From contig NC_134277.1 in assembly GCF_949628215.1 (NCBI RefSeq), positions 26,177,179 through 26,241,178 on the forward strand: a DNA stretch of 64,000 nt, read 5' to 3'. Positions within the stretch are counted from its first letter, which is position 1; every line of letters starts with the position of its first letter. The position numbers and the translations under genes are program-made. Shown here piece after piece: positions 59,801-64,000 of this stretch. The notes beneath the pieces were generated by a model. It searched no databases. It was not told where the DNA came from and worked only from the letters and a program-made list of their open reading frames with translations. This DNA comes from Phalacrocorax aristotelis (lineage: Eukaryota > Chordata > Aves > Suliformes > Phalacrocoracidae).

Positions 59801-61956
59801 CTGGTTTCATACTCTGTAAAGCCAATTCAAACAAGTAAATGCATTTTCAATAGTGTTTGATACTGGTTAGTCACATAATTGGTTGTGAAGCATTTTGCCC
59901 ATGTTGCTAAACCCCTCTGCTCTGAAAACAAAAAAAAACCCAACCAAACAAAGTGTGCTATCACTTTTTTGGCAACAACTTTAATCTCAAGTTTGGCATA
60001 TTCATATTTCCTAACAAATGCATCTAGATTTCTCTAAGGAACATTTTTGCTGCCAAAATAGGGCAGCATAGAGGAGACTGGTTTTTTTATATTTTCCTCT
60101 GAATTCTTTGTTACCACTTATTTAAAAGAACAGTATTTTGGTAATAAGTTTCATTTTGAACTCAAACTGTTTGGAGATATTCAGAGGGAAGAAGGACAGA
60201 AATCCAGCTGGCCAAATAGCTATCATCAAGACATCATTCCATTGCAGAACCAGATCAGCCATGCCCAATTTTTTCTACTGAAATACTTGTCCAGTCTGTT
60301 TTCAATAATTTCTGAAAGGGAGATTCCACACCCACCCTGTATAGCCTCTTCCTTTATTAGTAAAATAGTTTCAGGATTATTCTTTGTCCTGAACAAAGCA
60401 CAGGAGAACTCTGAGAGAAAGGCATACTGTGTAGTGCCTGGTGGGATGTATTCAGGGACAACGGAAAGGGGAGGTAGCATTTAGACTTGTAACAATAGCA
60501 TAAGGCAATAACTGAGGTAAATAACATTTTCTCTTGTCAATTTGGTTACCAAGTTCTTCTGCTCTCCCCTGTTCACCAAGAGCTATATGGTCTGATTTTG
60601 TATTTAGGTGGTGCCTGCCTTCAGGTGGCTGAGCTGCCTCTTTTAAATTGAAAGTGATTGTAACTGTTTTTAATCAATCTTAGGGGTGAGGGCAGGTAGG
60701 GTAGAAGCTGGTCCCCTGTATTGACTTAATGATAATTCCAGAATAACTGTTTTATTTCATACCTGCAAACTGTTCGGAGTCAGGGAACGGTCTGGAGAGG
60801 AGATAAAGAGTAACTTCTACTGGTTTTATGTGTGAGGGGACTTATGGGAACAGTGCAAGTGTTTCTGCAGTGACTTCTTGAACATATGTGCCGTGCTTCT
60901 GATTTAGCCTGGTATTACCTCTCTGGGGACTGTCCTTCCTACTTTCACACAGAGTTCTTTCATCATTGCTGTCTCTCTGACCCCAGTCCTATAAAGAGAT
61001 GGCCAGCCTTCTCTGCCATTTCCTACCATTCACTTTCCCATAAGAAAAAAAATATTATTTTACTATACCTCAAAAGGCTAAAGCAAGTTTGGATTCACAG
61101 GGCTTATATGATACGTCTCAGTTCTTCCATTTCAGAATTGGATTGTAACTTCTATAATTCCTTGCTGGCAAGAAGCAGCAGAGAGCTGCATTGTCTCAGG
61201 AGCTGTCAGGAATCAGTGTTGTGATTCCAGGAATCAGTCTGTTGTTTCCCTTTCATTCCTCAGCTGATCTTTTTTGCTGGCATAGTTTATGGTCTACTTT
61301 GAATTTCCTCTAAAGCATTCAAGAGAAGACTTAAATTCTTGCCAGCCTCTGTCATCTTCATAGGCGAGGGTTTGCATTACATTGCACTTCCATATATTCT
61401 AGAGTGAGAAAGCAAATAGCCTTTCCTCAATGCATGCAGTGCTAGCAGGAAAAGTATTTCATATATTTTCAAGAAGTAGGAAGTACTGCCTTGACATCGG
61501 ACTAAAGATACAGGAAAGGAAAATGAACTTTTAAGAAATTGCTCTGGCATAATCTATTTGCAAACTACTAAATGCACTACTATTCAGGACACGGAATAAA
61601 AAAAGAAAGTATTTCATCAAACTTGTAACATAATAACGTTTATTGCAATACAACACAGAATTGTAGAATAAACTTTGCCAACTAAAATTTATGTCCTACA
61701 CTGGCAAAGTAATTGTATAGGGTACTTAATGGTATTTCAGTAATTCATCCCTATCTTGGCTCTTGACTCCTAAGAGAAATGAAGGAGAGCTATCCAGTAG
61801 AAATTATCTGTTAAGAATGTTTATCACTATCATGGCTAATCAAAATCTTAGCAAGAAGAAGAGAGAGCTGTCATAATAGACCCTTCCCACTTCAATGAAA
61901 TGAGTGGAATTGTGTGCTAATTATTTTTCTTCTGGTTTTTTTTTCTCCCCTTGCAG
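59801..61956 (+). other. ANKIB1 intron 2, last segment
   Basis: AT-rich intron. A stretch at about 60250-60420 faintly resembles an antisense, very old CR1 copy ('TTCTGAAAGGGAGATTCCAC'). Nothing else is supported. It ends in the polypyrimidine tract and acceptor TTGCAG before 61957. Confidence 0.45.
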
Positions 61957-62257
61957 AACCTTCCTTTTTGTTAGAGATGGTAACCCAAATAAACGGAATG
62001 TGCACAATGAGACATCTATGCACTTACTGTGTATGGGACCTCAGATCATGATCTCAGAAGGAGCTCTTCATCCTCGCCTGACACGACCCTCAGAAGACGA
62101 CTGCAGAAGAGCGGATTGTCTGCAAATGATCCTCAAGTGGAAGGGAGCAAAGCTGGATGAAGGACAATATGAACGAGCAGCCATTGATGCTGTTGATAAC
62201 AAAAAAAATACACCTTTGCACTATGCTGCTGCCTCAGGGATGAAAACCTGTGTTGAG
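61957..62257 (+). CDS. ANKIB1: ANKIB1 second coding exon (ankyrin repeats)
   Basis: This 301-base exon completes the glycine codon begun at 43861-43862 and encodes 100 further residues, ending on a whole codon at VE. The acceptor is CTCCCCTTGCAG and the donor GTAAAA at 62258. The protein contains [18 protein letters not shown] and then a clear ankyrin repeat, [20 protein letters not shown], matching the conserved N-terminal region of vertebrate ANKIB1. Together with the exon at 43597 it gives the first 163 codons of the protein. Ankyrin repeats usually bind partner proteins; here they may help select substrates for the downstream ligase module, which is inference. The remaining exons lie to the right of the window. 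Confidence 0.96.
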
Positions 62258-64000
62258 GTAAAAGTTCATACATAATCACAAGTCTGTATACTGCTATTAG
62301 TAAATGACATGCACAGTGTTTCACAAAGCTGTTTTGGGGGAAAAAGGTCTGATATAGTATATTGAATTGACTTTTTAATCGTTTTTGATTAATTGGAAAA
62401 ATTACAAAGATGAACAGCCCAAAACATACACTCTCTGTAGAGAACAATGGAAAAGCTGGATTGCACATACATGAACTTCATGACATAAACTCCTCAGCAT
62501 GAAGAAGACTCATGTAGGCTTATAAAAACTGGAAATAGTGACAAGATTATAACACTGGAGAAAAAGCTTTAAAGGTAGGCAAAGGCATATCTATGTATGT
62601 AAAGAGGAGTGAAATAACTGCCTGAGAGAAAATTAGAGCTCTTTTTATTCTGCTCTGTAGCTGAGACTGGGAAATGCTGTCCAGGTTTCAAGAACAGGTT
62701 TGATGTCTTTAATTTACAGGGCCCAGCTTTTTAAAGGATGCCATCCATACATCTGTGCTAACATACTTAAACATAATTACCTTTTCACAAATTAAAAATT
62801 ACTTTAATGTTTGTGAAAGTAGTGGATAGTAATGAGTAATTGGGAATCATAATGACTTTGAAGGTCTCCCATCAAATTTTTAAATTATATTAAGTAATGA
62901 GGACTGGTATTTAATTGTGCGGTAATTTAATTTAAAGAACACAAGAACAGACATTTAACATTTTCAGAACAGCTAACATTTTCACAAGCCTGTCTATTAT
63001 AATATCGAGATCTGTATTTTGAACGGTAATGATTAATTCAGGGTTCAGCATTTGTATGTAAAGTTTAGGTATTTTTCTTCTGTGTCTAACTTCATGCTTA
63101 TTGAGCCTACACTCATTAACTTAATATCCTCAGCAAAGTTTGTCACCTCATTATTCATCTGCTTTTCTACATAATTTCTGCATATCTTAAACAATGTTGT
63201 CCCAGCATCTGTGGGACTTCACTGGTGACCTCCCTCTGCAGTAAAAACTGATGCCCTCCCTGTACTTCTGTGATTTTCTCTGGAGCTATTTTTAGTATCA
63301 GTGTTACTTTTACCTCCTTCTAATATTGTACCATGACAGATTTAAGCAATAAGTTGCATATTATAATAGTTCAGAAGTTTTGTATTTGAGTTCCATTAGG
63401 ACTCATGAATAAGTACCACCAGGTGCTGGGTATTTATATTAGTATCTGGTTTATTGGTGGTTCTAGAACCTGTGCCGAGACTTCAATTTGAAACTGGCTT
63501 TACTTTGTGTCCCTTGTAAAGCATGTGTGGTACATCCACAGAGAATCTGGACTCCAGCAATTCATATAACTTTTCTGCTTTATGTTATTTGAGATTGCTT
63601 TTGCACTTTCTCCAGCGACCAACTTTACAAACACATTGACAGATTTACTGTGTGATGTTTTAAAATTATTTATTCTGAGTTGTAATGCACTTGGCCTACT
63701 GCTCAAAAAACATTCAGAGTCTTCTTTATTGTGATTTTACATTTACCTTTTCCAGACTTCGTTCTTTACATATTCTTCAACTGGGCACAACTTCAGCTTC
63801 TTATTTCCCATACGATTCTGTCCCATTGTTCTACCTGTACAGATTCCTTTGGTGTTTCTAGAATATAATTTTTTCCACGATTATAATTAGTACCACTTTT
63901 TGAAAGTAGACAGTGGATTGATTTTTCTGCTTCTGCAAGAATGGTGAATCTAAGTGCATTTTGGGAATTGTTATTGAGTGGTTCTTTGATGGTAACATTT
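62258..64000 (+). other. ANKIB1 intron 3 (start), with possible ancient repeat
   Basis: Intron sequence to the window edge. The part from about 63030 to 63900 resembles a very old CR1/L3-type LINE copy, for example 'CTCAGCAAAGTTTGTCACCT' and the following 'GGGACTTCACTGGTGACCTC' stretch. It is too diverged for me to define ends or strand. Confidence 0.4.

Noticed and set aside
59474..59860. Ser/Pro/Leu-repeat and Gly/Arg/Glu-repeat proteins across the tandem array
   Set aside because: These are translations of the pyrimidine/purine array and not genes.

Overview
The window is vertebrate nuclear DNA, almost certainly from a bird. It contains the start of a conserved head-to-head gene pair, KRIT1 (minus strand) and ANKIB1 (plus strand), and its repeats are typical of birds: CR1 LINEs, some ending in the family's 8-base repeat, and avian ERVL-like LTR elements. 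The species or order cannot be told from the sequence alone. Only four protein-coding exons are visible. Nearly everything else is intron.

Layout. Positions 1-948 hold the first two coding exons of KRIT1, read on the minus strand. A CpG island at about 2450-4350 is the shared promoter. The non-coding first exon of ANKIB1 most likely ends at a splice donor after 3683. ANKIB1 intron 1 then runs about 39.9 kb to the exon carrying the start codon (43597-43862). Intron 2 runs 18.1 kb to the next coding exon (61957-62257), and the window ends in intron 3. The visible ANKIB1 coding sequence is the N-terminal 163 codons, which open its ankyrin-repeat region.

Mobile elements. Intron 1 carries a structurally complete, env-less endogenous retrovirus on the minus strand (23723-30242). 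It has two 498-bp LTRs differing at three bases, a GAAAG target duplication, a Lys-type primer binding site, a polypurine tract, and open gag and pol frames. gag and pol share one frame and are separated by a single UAG codon with a hairpin just downstream. About 350 bp away is an older solo LTR (22784-23373) with its own ATAGG duplication and similar ends. A different 1.05-kb solo LTR lies in intron 2 (47073-48126). CR1 fragments occur at 6668-7438, 12685-13522, 19880-20995 and 32107-32718. A polypyrimidine tandem array lies at 59591-59790.

Function. KRIT1 is a scaffold protein of endothelial junctions and ANKIB1 is an RBR-type E3 ubiquitin ligase candidate. They share a promoter, but no functional link between them is visible here. 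I found no undescribed cellular gene system. The most unusual content is the young provirus, in its gag-pol junction, its hydrophobic Gag N-terminus, and its combination of a Lys-type primer site with ERVL-like Pol.
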